Below, in pieces: positions 26,601 to 41,247 of a DNA stretch of 64,000 nt. Position numbers and translations under genes: made by a program. Origin of the DNA: Protula sp. h YS-2021 (lineage: Eukaryota; Annelida; Polychaeta; Sabellida; Serpulidae); NCBI GenBank assembly GCA_949752745.1, contig OX457025.1:99497587-99561586 (forward strand). Reading direction: 5' to 3'. The notes under the pieces were generated by a model, which was not told the DNA's origin, searched no databases, and was given only the letters and a program-made list of their open reading frames with translations. Positions within the stretch are counted from its first letter, which is position 1, and the number at the start of each line of letters is the position of its first letter.

Positions 26601-29600
26601 TATTTTGCATTTACTCGAGCTAAAGAAACCTATATATATAGATCTGTAGATGAAACCCGTCTCAACAGCGCCCCCCTCCAACCCTCCCCCATGGCCAAAC
26701 CTTGGCATAGATTACAGAATAATAACACAGAGCCTAACCATCGTAAACTGTTTTATTCATTTGATAACTACTGAAACTAGACAGGATTTGGGAGGCTTCT
26801 CTGAAACAAACGCTGAACGCCCGTGATGCACTACTCGTGTAGACACTCAGATAGGGAGACTGACATAAGCCAATGGTGTAACGCCCAATCACCACGTGAC
26901 TTTTAGCGTCACGTGACTTGTGTAATCATTTCAATACGGTTGGTTTCCATGTGATCTCCAGTGTCACGTGACTGCTGTACAATCATTTCACGACGACCGG
27001 CCTCCACGCGACCTCCAGCGTCACGTGACTGCTGTTCAATCATTTCACTACGACCGGTCTCCACGTGACCTCCAGCGTCACGTGACTGCTGTACAATCAT
27101 TTCAATATGCTCGTTTCATTATGATGCATCTGCTATAATTTGCACGAATCTGGATGAAGATTTCGCTTTTTTTGGTCTTGTAGGAGTGTGGACTGATTAC
27201 GCTTCTGGAAGGAGGATGGGGTGTATTTTTCTCCCAGAGGAGTGTGACGTGTTCTTCAGTGGCAATGTGGAGAACACAGGTATCTCTTGTACACGCAAGA
27301 CGCACACAAAAATACAAACAAAATCAAACGCAATAGATCACAATAACAAAATCAGCTCAACTTATGACGTGTACTTAAAAAGCTAACATGAGACGTGTCG
27401 TAATGAGAACATAGCAACAGCTCGTAACATCAAGAAAACATAAACAACATCATATATAATCTTTGGAGGGGGTAAAAGGAAAACTTGTCACTAGCACGTC
27501 CAAACCAAGACCAATCACAGGCCCGCAAACTGAGACAGCGCCATCTGGGGAGCTCTCAACGAACAGCAGCGCGCCAATGATTTGCGTTGGTTTGAACCGT
27601 GCCCTCAGCTACACTAACGACTATCAACATTTCTTCTATAGCAAACCTGGAGAGGCGACCGGTGGCGTAACCACCGCCGGGCCGGTGGCGGGGCCAGTTT
27701 TGGCCGCCAGAAGCGGAGGTGGCTTAACACCGCCGCCAGCAGTTTTAACGGGCGTCAGGGATTTGGGCGATTTGCCTCCCATAGCCTGGAATGCCTCGAT
27801 GGTCAAGCTTTCTAAGCCGACTTGTGTGCGCAAGCAAATAAAACAACAGAAATCCAGTTACACCTCACCGTACAAAACTGAAAACGCGTATGGCTTTACA
27901 GTGATTAACTAAATCATCATTATCCCTTATTACAAGCCGCTCTACGGAAATAACAACCACCAATGAAGATTTTTTTGCTTCAAATAAACTACTGAATTTA
28001 ATTTCTAACCACATCTACAGATAAAATGGAAAAATAGAAGTGAAAATCGTCACTTTCTACCACCACAGGGGATTGAAAATCACCAAAGCTGTCACTTCTT
28101 AGGGGATATATAACATGACTAGCGTCAATATCGGGGTATTTTGTTTCTGCTATATACTACACATACACGACGGCTGCTTGACAGGGCTGGGGGACACTTT
28201 CTGCGGTGTCGTCGCGACCCCCGTCACGGTGCTTGCTGCCTGTGCAGCAGGTGCTGCCACCATTGCGTCCAAATCCTCCAGGCCTATGATTGGCTGCTGG
28301 GGCTGCGTGGCTGCAGCGGTGGGCGCCAGTGGTGCGGGACTGGCGCAGGGCGCCAGCGGCGATGGCAGCTCCGGTGCCGGCGCTGCCACTCCGAGAGTGA
28401 AATCCAAACCTTCGAGACCTGCGCAAGTCTACGTCATTAGGGGCCGTTCAAAAAAAAAAAAAAAACGCCACAGCACAGCCCACCAGCACTGAGATTCTCA
28501 CGCTTAACTCGTGCCATGTGAATTCATGACAATATACGTATTGAACCCTTTTAAACCAGTTGCAGAAACATAATATTGTTTCAGAATTTTTTCAGAACCA
28601 GAACTGAATATTTTTAGAATCTACAACTTTTAGAATCTGTACGGTTGAACACAAAACGAGGAATATGCATACCGCCAAGCGTTGAGCTTTGGCCAGTGGC
28701 AGGAGCAGAAACTTTCGACATATCCAAACCAGCTAGAAATAAAAGTACTCGGTTACAGCAACAGTCACTTTTACAGCCATTTGAAATTTACTTGGAGAGC
28801 ACTTCTATTTCTGGTCTACGTTTTTTTTTCTAAATTGACAAAATAACAAAAAAATAAACGTGTTTGTTTCAAACACTGAATACAAGACGAAAGGTGATTC
28901 TCAGATTGAGAAATATCCGCGTTTTTACTTTGTCCTTCTTAAAATTTACACACACTTCGCTGCGATTGGACAATAGGGTGACAGAGGTGCGCTATCGTTG
29001 GGATCTCACAAATCTAAGTACGCAATCTAAGGGGAGGGGGGGGGGAAGGGGGTGAAGAGAGGGTTGAATTTACCAAAAGCAGGGCTTGGAGAACGACCAG
29101 GTGTCTCCCCAGTTGATTCCGCTCCTGAACGCATGCAAGAGAAAACACAATCACGCAATGGCACTGAATTGCCGATAATATCACACTTACAGCCGTACCC
29201 ACCCCCAGATGACAAGGCTGACTGGTTTTTTTTTCGCTAATTACACGATTGATTCTACTCTCACCGTACATTCTTTTAAGCAGGTTCATCAGCTGTTCAA
29301 TCAAGTAACAAGTGATCAAGCCTCTTCTGTTACGTCACGATACTAACATTTTATAAGCGACCCTTATACATTTTAACATATCAAATAAATACACGTTTTT
29401 ACGCCAGAAAAGATTGAAGCAATTTCTGAATCAGACAGTGTGTTTATGAAGTGTCTTAGGAACAGAAAAAGTATAAAAGGAGGAGTAACCTGAGGGCGTG
29501 GGGGGCGGGGCGACGGATCCAGGCGCTTCCGCCTCCACGGCCAGGCAAGCTTGTCAAAACAAGAAGCTTCGCGTGTTAGCCAAAAAAAAAAAACTGTACA

Positions 29601-32600
29601 TCTCTCAGCATTCCGTATCAAAAACGGATTCCCTCACGAAAGATTCCCACAAGCAGCGCCGTAAAGCAGTCATCACAGACACGCTGTCGCTCAGACTCAA
29701 CTCATGCCGTTTGTCAAAATGAAATGACGTGTTTGCTGTGGCAGCTTCTCAAAACGTTTTTCAACTTTAAAACAAATTCTTAAAGCTTATAACAAAACAC
29801 TGCTGCTGAAATAAACTAGACCCTCACTGGCGACAAATTACCGCGTCGGGGACAAAAATCAATGCGCGCTGAAGACGGAACAAGATGAATTCCTGACAGG
29901 AATATGTCACCGTTCCCCCGACCGACTTTTCCCGACAATTTCAAGTTTACAGACATTAATTCACGACACACTCTCGCAGGACTTGGCACATCTCAATCGC
30001 CCGTACCCTTTTTTTCCCCCCATAGTAAACACGGCACAGGAAGTAGATTCTACCACACAGCAAAACTGTGACGTCAGAGGGCGCCGGCACTGACTCTTTT
30101 TAACTGCATACTTAAAAGTCCCAACAAAACTACACACAAATCACAAAGTAAAAAATTACAACAGCGAAGAGAAGCTTTCACAACTCAGACACGAAATAGA
30201 TTTTCAATATCAAAAAAGGACTTCGTTATATTTTGTAAACTTAAAAGGGTTGCTAGGAAACAAAGGGACCTGAACATTAACCGAACAATAAACTGACGCA
30301 GGCAGAATTCTACTATTCCTTTCTAAAAGAATGAAGTATTTTTTTTTCTCTCAGTATAAAAAATAAGTGCAAAAGAAAGCCAACGCAAAAGCGTCTACTC
30401 TCGAGAGCTACATGGCAGCACATACATACGGTAACTTAATATACACTAAAATATGATACGGACTAAAAAGGCAACAGCACAGCCTCGTGGACCATCTTTG
30501 ATATCTTGTCCACACCATTATTTTGCAACTAGGGTCATAACAGCTATTTTATTTTCCGAAAAAGACGAACATAAAACACGACGAGTCTATAAAACGTAAG
30601 ACGGAGAAGACAGGCAGACTACGACAACAGGCACGGACAGGGAGTAAGAGATACCTGTCTCTGGAGGTGCAGAGATATCGGAGCCCAGGACTCCAAGGAG
30701 GTCGTCCCCGCCCCCGGAAGTTATTGGCTCTTCCGGAGGGGCAGAAACCACAGGTTCCTGCGGAGCGGCCATAACCATAGGCTCCGGGGGAGTGGGTGTC
30801 ACCGCCCTCGCTTCCTCACCCCCCTTGCTATCAGCCTGGCCGGCCAATGCCTGGGCTACAATCTCCTGGGGTGTGGGGCTCCGGGCCGGGGACTTGGCCG
30901 GGCTGGGCGGGGCTTTGAGGGCCGCCGGCGCGGCCACTAGCCCTTCGCCGGGGCCCTCCCCCTCCCCCGCGCCCGGTCCCGCACTGGTCGTGCCGAAGTC
31001 CCGAAGCTGGCTGAAGTCGTCGTCTTGGCCGAAGGCCGGCTCAGCCAGCTGCTGGTCGTCGCCGATCTCGGCAGCCTTGCCGCCGAAGTGAGCCGGGTCG
31101 AACGGGTCGACGGTTGCCTCGCTGACGGGTGCCTCTAGCGGCTCGAGCTGGAAGTCTGCAGCGTTACAACATACGACGTGAACATGTGACGTCAATCATT
31201 TGACGTGTCCAACAGGACGTCACGCCAGTCGTGGAAACAATACGATATGGCAACAACAGTGAAATGCTTCACGACAGACCAGCAGTCGCACATACGGAAC
31301 TTGTAACTGGCCTGGAGAAGACCCTGGACAACACAAGCTTACCACTGACACATTGTTACCAGGTGATAAGGACACGCTACCAACCAATCGTAATATACTC
31401 TACACTATGCTTCATTTATCTATCTTACAAAGCTGCGATAAATAACCATGCTGTATCGATTACAAATCAATACACATCTAAGAAATGTTGTAACGCACTA
31501 CAATGTTTCGAACTGTCTAAAGTCTATATCGAATGCAGTACACACATTGTTTTACTTCTTTTCTTAAAAAATAACAAATACTACCTAATACTTGGCTACA
31601 CTAGAAATTTGACTCGTTAAGACAACATCGGCTAAAACGACACAGCGCTTGTAACGACATAATTTTGTGGTCCTAGCTGAACATTTCGCTGTTGAAACGT
31701 GTCGGTTACAACGACATATCGGGTTATAACGACAAATCGGGTTATAACGACATATCGGGTTATAACGACATATCGGATTTAACGACATAATTTCTCGATC
31801 CTCGCGATGTCGCTATAACGAGTTTGTACCGTACATTAGAATTAATCTAACTTGAGAAAGAGTAGCAAAAAAACCTGGCCGGGGGGGGGGGGGGGGGGTT
31901 GGAGCATGCGCAGTTCACAGGGAAGCCATGAACACCGGAAGGAGGACCCCCGCGTGTAGACAGCTGTATTAAGCATGCGGCTGGCTTAATATTTAAATTT
32001 ACCAATGCGAGATTTTTTCTTCCCATTCGGGATATGGGAGTTAAAAACACTTCAGTACATACTGTTGTTTTTTATTTTTTTTTGTGTGTATTCAACAGTG
32101 GCAAGCACTTCTATATATAGGCCACCACTCCTCACTAGCGGATCCGTGACAAGTCCGAGGAGTGTAAACATGCTACTTCAAGCGAGGGTCCTCTTCCATA
32201 TAAGCTCAATCATTGTTTTCACAAGCACACGAATTATAAAAAAAAATATTAATAAAATAAAATATAATAAAATAAAAGATAAATAAAATAAAAAAAATAT
32301 GACAAAAAAAAAATAAAATAAATCACAAGAAAAAATGTCAAACACCTCAAAAAGATGAATGAATAAGTAAGAACTCTCGCAAACAGAACATTATGATAGT
32401 TTCAGTATTGTACAAGGGGAAGGCACCGTAATGTGGCTGGGGTGTGCGTGGTGGTCGCGGGAAACGGTCGGGACAAACCTGAGAAACTGTGAGATGTAGG
32501 CATGGCAGGAGAAGGCGCCATGGCGCTCATGGCGGGGGCTAGGCCATTCACGCCACCCATGGCGGCAGGGGCCATGCCATTCATGCTGGGCACGGCGCCA

Positions 32601-35600
32601 GTCGACATGCCAGTCATGTTTAAGTCGAATAAATCCATGCTCCCTACAACGATGCAGCAAAGGAACGTGCAATACACGGTTAATGTCGTCTGCCGGATAT
32701 CCTCGTCACGTCCGACGTCCGAAATACTCACCCGTTATTCCGTCAGCGATTTTACCACGAAATAAAGTGACAAAGGTACACACGACAAGGTGGCCAGGAT
32801 TTCCACATTCACATCATTTTTTTTTTTCTCAACAGGCCAAACTCACAGCTTTCACAATACAACACCAAATGACATGTACCAAACACAAAACTCACGCAAA
32901 AAAAATACAAGCTTACGGTAAAGATTCAACCAAATACTTTGGGCAAGATTCACAGGTGTCCACGCGTCAAAAGTGAAAAACGGAGCAAACAATAGGCACA
33001 TCGGAATACGGGAGGAAAACTCGGTCCAAACAATACTGCCAGGTCTCGCTATTTTTCTCAATTATTTAACGCAGTTCAGGCAAGAAATTTGAAGAAAAAA
33101 GAAAAAAAAAACATAACGATTTCTCACTGAAGAATTCATGTCATGTTTCACATGCGTATTCGGTTTTTATTAGTTTACTGCGTTATAATTTAAATACAAA
33201 TTTAAAAAAAAAAACCGTTAATTTTAACTAATGCTAGGTTAGCATTTGGTTATAACATAAGGACATCTGAAGGAAAAAAAAAAACAAAGAACATACAAAG
33301 CCGACACGGTATTAGTAATATGCAAGCCACGTGACATGCTGCTTGTCGCCCGCCTGGTCGCCATGGCGACGCTGAACGGTTGCCATGGCGCGGGACGGTC
33401 ACCATGGTTACCTTGCGAGGGCGTGGCGGAATTGTCGCCGAAAGCGGCGGCGAAGTTGGCGTCGCTGATGAACGTGTTGGCCTTGTTACCCTTGGCGCTG
33501 TCGGTCACGTGATTGGGCGAGGCCTGCGCCGCAGGTTGCGCCGAAGTTGGCGCCGAAGTCGCACTAGCTATTGTGACGCAACCAACAGGCAGAAAACGTA
33601 CGGAGGGGTCAGTGCGTGTGTATGCCCGATAAGGCTATCACACATGAAGCGTACCCACCAGCACTACACAGCTCAGAAGGCTATAGTTACAGCTTCACTA
33701 TGTACAGAACCCTGGCAATTGGGACGGGCTTATTATTTTTTTCTCACAACAGAGCAAGCTTCGTACACGCGCTGCTCTTCGAAAGAAAACCGGATAGGGT
33801 ATGACAGAAAAAACACCAGCCTAAGTGACGCCAAGTTACTGCACAACTCTAATTACCAGGCCATGTTATCAGTAAAGGTTATCAGTACAGGCTGTGACTT
33901 AAAAGACTGACACTGATTAAGCAGGAATCAGTACTGTTAGAACAAATATCAGCTTAGCTCTGCACAACTCGACAAACCTCTACAACGTTAGCAATCCCCC
34001 TTTTTTCCCTTATTATTTGTTCACTTATTTATCTGCACAGTTTGAGTTTGATGCTGTGCGCAGACTGCCATTATTTTTTTTTTAATCTAGACGTACGTAT
34101 TTTTATTTAGTATGAACAAAGATGGCAAAACTATTGCAATGCTGCTGTTGCTGTTTTTTTGTTTTGTTTGTTTTTTTTTTTTTTAACTTTTTTTACATCC
34201 TCACATAAATAACCATACAACTAGTTTCACTGCGTGACTTCATTCCTTCCTGTCAATTTTCCGTTTTTTTTTTTTTTAGGACCACGTTTTGAATTATTTC
34301 CAAACAACAATCTGACTGATCTATTAACCACGACTTATCTCGGAGCGCGCGAGATCTGAGGCGCTTACCTGGCGGTGGAGCAGACGACCACGAGGCCTGT
34401 GGCGGCGCCGCCATGACGGGTTGTGTGGCGCCACCAAACGGGTTACTGACCGGCGCACCAGATCCAGCTGGTGCGGCTTCGAACCCAGAGCTTGTGGCTC
34501 CTGTTTCTCCAAAACCCAAACCTGCAGCAACAGAAAATAAGACGTTCTAAAGCATGATTCCTAAGTCTAAACGAAAACTAGAGCGGTCAGTGCACATAAA
34601 ACATTAAAAGTACTGGCTTATATCACACATATCCTAAGTCCAAACGAAAATAATATCCATTATTGAAACCACTTAAAGCGTAAAAACTCGTGCCAAAAAC
34701 TTCGATATTTCAGAGCTGGAAAGACAACTGACTAACTGTACAGCATATTCCCCTGTTGAGACAAATTCGGGGAATAGAGGAGGGGGTAGGGGGAGGACTT
34801 AAAAGGGCTAGTCGTTGACTCGGATTAGCCAAGCTACGGGTTGCGTCCTATGCACTATGTGAGTGGGTGTATACCTAGTATATAGTTTTGGTTGCTGTTC
34901 GGCTTGACCGAGCTAGGGGAGTCGTGGGAGAGGGTGGGGGTCTTTACGTAGGAAATCAGCGAGGTCACTGCTAGGGGTTCCCACGTGTGCAGTGTGTGGG
35001 TCGGGATGGGGGGGGGGGGGAGGGGCAAAGCTTCACCTAGTAAATCGTTGAGGTCACTGCTCGGCTTGGCCGGGGCTGCAGCTGCAGCAGGGGCGCTGCT
35101 CACCGCTGCAGGTTTCGCTGCAGCCATTACTGGTGACTTCTGCTGTGAGATCTGCTTGTCCTGTCAATCAAACACATCAATCACTGACGCGCATCAATCA
35201 GTTACGCCCCCGCCCGGTCTCTATATTATTCGCGACATGTTCTCGCAAGGGGTTAATGTAGGAACGACGCCTTCCTGAGTAAACAACGACAAAATTCAGC
35301 CATCCAGTTTTTCCCCATACTGATAGAAGTATCTTTTTTTTCATTCCGAATTATTCAAGTTTCCAGATATTACCATGGATACCCGTAAGATCTTTTAACA
35401 ACATATCGTATATGATGGAAAGCGTATGCACTTCATGCGTGCGTCAGTTCTTTGGCGAAAGCATTTGACCAGATGTCAGTAATGTCGGCCTCCACACTGT
35501 CTTTCGTTCAGCGATCCGCATGCTCTCACGGTTAACGCTAGCAATACTAATCTGTACTTGTGTGTTCGGCTTTAGTTCACATTCATGGCTTTATTTCCAG

Positions 35601-38600
35601 ATACTTATACAATCACTAACACCTGGTCTGCTGACTAAACATGAATGACATTTAAGTGGGAAGCACTCACCGCCTTGCCTTTCTTTTCACTTAGTCAAGA
35701 AATACATAAAGAAATTGTTCAATTACATCAAACTACGGGGAAGTATTTTACAGAAAACAACAAAACCCCCAAACCGAAATGCTTTTCATGGTAATATTTT
35801 AATCGATTTTCAAAGCCAGTTTCAGAACTAAATTTCGAAACCCAAATGAAATGAAAAAAAAAAAAAAACAACAACAACAAAAGACATAGTACACTTATTT
35901 CTATTTTTAACATGTGTGCTGATAACACATTACCAATTTCTTTTCATCTACAGAAGAAAAAAAACAAAAACCGTGATTTCAGCAAGCATTGACAAAACTC
36001 AAAAGTAAGTACAGTACAAAATGCACAATATAAAACGATTACAAAAATGCCTAAGTATGAGCAGCGATAATACACTTTCTCGGTGTCATGCCTGCACAAA
36101 ATGTCATAAAACTTGACCTGACTAAAGGGGCCAGGGCAAATATTCTTCGCTCGACTACGGAGTTACTTGGATTTCATTTCTTACATAGGTCAACTTCAAC
36201 CTTTAAAATGTGAACTCGAAGTCTAATAAAACATTTTGCACACCATAATCTAAAGTCAACTGGGTAGTTTAAAACTTATCTGGAAATGTCCTTGACCTTT
36301 TGTAAAAAAAAATGGAAGCTAACTATGTAACCTATTTTTTTAATTCACAATCACATTTTACGTGATCATTTTCATCATAAACAATTTGAAAAGTGACATT
36401 AAACCGGATTTTTTTTTTTTTCTTATTCGGTTCGGACTGATCCGACCTCTCGGATGATCACATCCCTACTTGAGACATGTAAAACGCTGCTCACATAAAA
36501 AAAAGCAAAAACCGCGTGAAGCCAATCATCATAAACAATTTGAAAAGTGACATTAAACCGGATTATTTTTTTTTTCTTATTCGGTTCGGACTGATCCGAC
36601 CTCTCGGATGATCACATCCCTACTTGAGACATGTAAAACGCTGCTCATATAAAAAAAAAAGCAAAAACCGCGTGAAGCGAATCACAGCGATCACTCTGGA
36701 ATGGGAAATCTCCACTTTAACCTCACAAAAACCCACCCCCCTTTCCGTGCCAAAAACAAAAATGCCTTCTTTCACAATAACAATATTCTCCCTTGGAACT
36801 TCAATCGAAACATCTCCATTCTGACAAGAACTGGGCTAGGTTCATATTTTGGACATCGGACGAAGCTTTGTACAGAGATGGCGCCGATATGGAAGGACCA
36901 GGCAGTGGACCCCATCGGGTCCAGCTCCAGACCGTACGAGTCCGGCCAAAAATCCCCCTCCCTTTCCATCAGTAGCCCCCACAATCGTAAAACAACTGCC
37001 CTACGACCCAACGGATATCGTGGCCGTTACGGGCGGCGTTTTTCCTCCACGCTAGAGTGATCACTGATACGATACACGTGACATCGAGCTAGAGAGCATG
37101 CTTGGGGCAGGGGGGGGGATGAAGAGTGGGAGCTAGATTAGCACCGGAGTATTGAAACTTGCCTCGGATGTTGGGGAAGATGTCTGAAAAAATAGCATAC
37201 ACACAAGACATTCGCGCGTTGTACGTTGTGACGAAAAAACAAAAACATGCCACGGCGTCATTCAACTCCAACAAACCAGTACATTAATATTTTCTCTTGT
37301 GTTTTTCCAAAACAAAAAAAAAAACTTGAAAAAGGTGTTTATAACGATCACAATAACAAGGTTTTACAGAATGTTTATTTTGGCGAAGAAAAGAAGGACT
37401 GTAAGCCAGCAGCCACAACACACAGTCCAAGGTTTTCCCCACCCCCTTTCCCCCCCCCCCCCACCCCTCATCCCATTAGCCAAGAGTAAGAGTACTCTGC
37501 CGTCACCACATGCGATTCTAACGAGACAGGCGTACAAAGGAAAACATTAAGCGCCACTTTTTTTTAATTTGTATACTTTGTTTTATTTATGTATTTATTT
37601 ATTTTTATTATTTCTTTTTTGTTAGTTTTGTCATTGTTACAACACGAGCATATCAACACCACAAGAATGCTCGCAACACTGCTGGCACGAGATGACACGA
37701 GATGACACGAGAAGAAGCGGCACCAGGACCAGACATGATTTTGTGGGCGATAAACAAATATGCAGAAATTTGAGACAGAACTAAAATGCTATAGGAAGGG
37801 CGGGGGTGGGGGGGGGGGGGGGGGGGGTTCTGGGAGGAGCATGCACCGCGGGAAAATCTGGCAATCTAAAGGCCATTTTTTTTTAATTCAAGGGTCATTT
37901 AATATTTATTGCAGCACGCCGAAAGTTTTCACTCGAAAAAAATTTTGGGCCCGTAGATTCAGGGAGCCCGAACACCATTTCTCGATCCCGCGCCCCTCTA
38001 ACACCCATCTCAAGGGTGACATATTGATTTCTAAATTTCCGGAATTCAGGAAATTTCCCCGAAGAAAAAAAAAACCATGTCTGGGAAAATAAGCAAAGCA
38101 CGGCAACGCGCCATAAAACAGGCTCCTGCCGGACCACGATGTCACCTTTCTTTCACTGCTACCCCTTTACATTACCTTTTTGAACAAAACCTTCCAGATT
38201 AGGGTTGGTCAAAGCAAACATTAAGAAGTAAGTAAGATATATTTTATAATGTTATTGTGGACAGAACGATAAGCTCTAGTGGTAGCCATTTTTGCTCGAG
38301 TGCTTCTGGCAGAGTGCGGAAAATGTTCATTCCTGCAGACTGCAAGGAAACAGCTGCAACGTGTGGCTGGAAAACGGTATCAAGCAGTGTGCGAAAACAA
38401 CGTCACTTCCTGTGACGTACTGAAAACGTCACTTTCTGTAGCGTACTGAAAACGTCACTTCCAGTAGCTGGAAAACGGTATCAAGCAGTGTGCGAAAACA
38501 ACGTCACTTCCTGTAGCGTACTGAAAACGTCACTTCCTGTAGCGTACTGAAAATGCCACTACCTGAAGCGCACTCAAAAATCGCTTCCTGTAACGTACTG

Positions 38601-41215
38601 AAAACATCACTTCCTATCAGCGTGCGGACAAACTAAACTTTCAGCCGTGTGCCGAAAACGTCACATCCTGTAGCTTTATCACCAAATCACATATTTTTTT
38701 CAGTACAAACCGCCATACCTCTACTCAAAATAGTTCGTTGGGAAAACATTGAGGGAATCCTTTGGAAAAACCTCTGAATGTAAACAGTGGGCAGTGATTT
38801 GCACAATTACAATCAACAGCATTGCTACTTTTTTAACGAGTGCGTTTTTTTTTTGACGAGGGCGCGTTTACCTTTTCATACTGCTCTAACTGTTTCGTCT
38901 CCTCCTCGATAATCCTCCGCTTCTCCTCCTCCGTCAGACCCGCTGCCGTGGCACTCGTGGGAGACTGCAGCTGTGTAATGGCCGCCGCCACCGCGGGCTT
39001 GGAACCCCTGTCATTACAGAACGTCACGTGATCCCCTCCACCCCACCCAACCCTCCGTCAGACCCGCTGCCGTGGCGCTCGTTGGAGACTGTAGCTGTGT
39101 AATGGCGGCCGCCACTGCGGGCTTGGAACCCCTGTCATTTCAGAACGTCACGTGATTCCCCCCACCCAACCCTCCGTCAGACCCGCTGCCACTCGTGGGA
39201 GACTGCAGCTGTGCAATGTGTAATGGCAGCCGCCACCGCAGGCTTGGAACCCCTGTCATTACAGAACGTCACGTTATCACCCCCCCCCCCCCCCCTCCCC
39301 CGCCACCCAACCTTTCGTCAGACCCGCTGCCGTGGTGCTCGTGGGAGACCGCAAACCTCTGTCATTGCAGAACGTCACGTGACTGCCCCCCCCCCCAACG
39401 CCATCATTAAGCAACATCACGTGACTGCTTCCCCTCACCCACCCAAATTCTCATTGCTGCCGTCAACGCAGGCTTGGAACCCCCGCGCCACCACAGAGCA
39501 ACGTCACATGACTGTTTCTCCTCCCCCATCCACGTTCCCTCCCCTTCTCCAGTCTCATGGCCAATGTCACTGCAGGCCATACTTCAGGTGGTATTTCCTA
39601 TACAGTCAGTAAAACAGAACTTCCCCGCATACATCGCGCAGGTAAACAACTTCCAGATTCTACATAAAGGTGAACCGGTTCTAGATTCCAAATAAAGGTG
39701 AACCGGTTCTAGATTCCAAATAAAGGTGAACCGGTTCTAGATTCCGAATAAAAGGTGAACCGGTTCTAGATTCCAAATAAAGGTGAACCGGTTCTAGATT
39801 CCAAATAAAGGTGAACCGGTTCTAGATTCCAAATAAAGGTGAACCGGTTCTAGATTCCAAATAAAGGTGAACCGGTTCTAGATTCCAAATAAAGGTGAAC
39901 CGGTTCTAGATTCCAAATAAAGGTGAACCGGTTCTAGATTTCAAAGAAACAGGTTTCACATGTCATACCTCGATTCCAATACCTCGTTACACTTTCCTTG
40001 TTTACGTTTTCTATAATGCTTTTATCGTTTCCACAGGTCCAAGAACAAGGAAATCACGTTTTTGTGTACATATACATTTCCCGGTTTTGTGTACATATAC
40101 GTTTGTATTCCACTTCACGTTCTGACATGCCAACACTTACTTTTCTGCCGATTTTGCCTTTTTCTGCCCTTCTAAAGCTTTTAAATGTTCTTCTAATGCA
40201 TCCAGAAGGCTGGACGGCGCCTGAAATACACGAAAAGCTCATTTATGGAGGCCAGGCATTTTTTTCAGTTCTTTCGGTTTGCAAAGTGCCATACTACTGC
40301 AACTTTCATCACATTTTTCACAATTCTATCACAATTTAAATTTCGACAAAAGCGAAGCTTTGTACTTTGAAACAATTATTTGGCAATTTCCAAAATCTTT
40401 TTTGCCCGTGTGTGAAATTTCAAAAATGAATCAGAAGACCTAGTTTTGCGACAGACTGGACCACACATTCAATTACGCAGACAAAATAATGTCAAAAAGT
40501 CTTACCCAATTTCAAAATACTTTCATTTTGACAATTTTTCATGAATCCGAACAAAATTAAGGCGTAGTAACCTGCTCTATCCGTGTATGAGATTTTTTTT
40601 AATAATCGAAAAGTAAAAATCACTCATCTTGTTATCATTCTATGGTTCCGAAGAAAGCCACGATGCTGCACATCTTCCATACGTGTTTTAGCCGTGTGTA
40701 AAATTTCAAAACAATCCGACTAATAGTTTAGGAGATATAGCCCAGACACGCATACGGACAGAAGAACTAGCTCACAACTGTATCCCGTCGTTACACGGAG
40801 GATCTACAATTACGAGCTTGCCAGAAAACTCACTTACCTTTGCTAAATCTGGAATGTCGCCTTTGTCGATGCCTACGCTCTGAAATGTGAAAACACGGAA
40901 AATGTATTCGATATATATATATATATATATATACATATATGCTGGGTGGAGGCTGTATTTCAACAAGTAAGTTTTGCTGGCTTGGAATGACAAGCTTCAA
41001 CGTTTTCATTCCAGTTTTGATTGTTTACATTCCAACAAATGGCAATTATCTGTAATTTTTTTTCTTTTTGTCCGTGCGTCTTTTCCCTAACACGACTTGT
41101 ATGCCACTGATTCATTGCCTTTTCTCCTCATATTTCGAAATATTCCATTTTGTACTGTGGTCCAGATTCCCAACAGCTTACGACCTCCACTTTGATGACC
41201 GGAGATTTTTTTCGT

Positions 41216-41247
<32 letters not shown>

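Noticed and set aside
26421..26708. Possible exon in a 95-codon minus-strand stretch
   Set aside because: No splice sites in the right phase and the peptide comes from a short irregular repeat; no match to the CALM tail.
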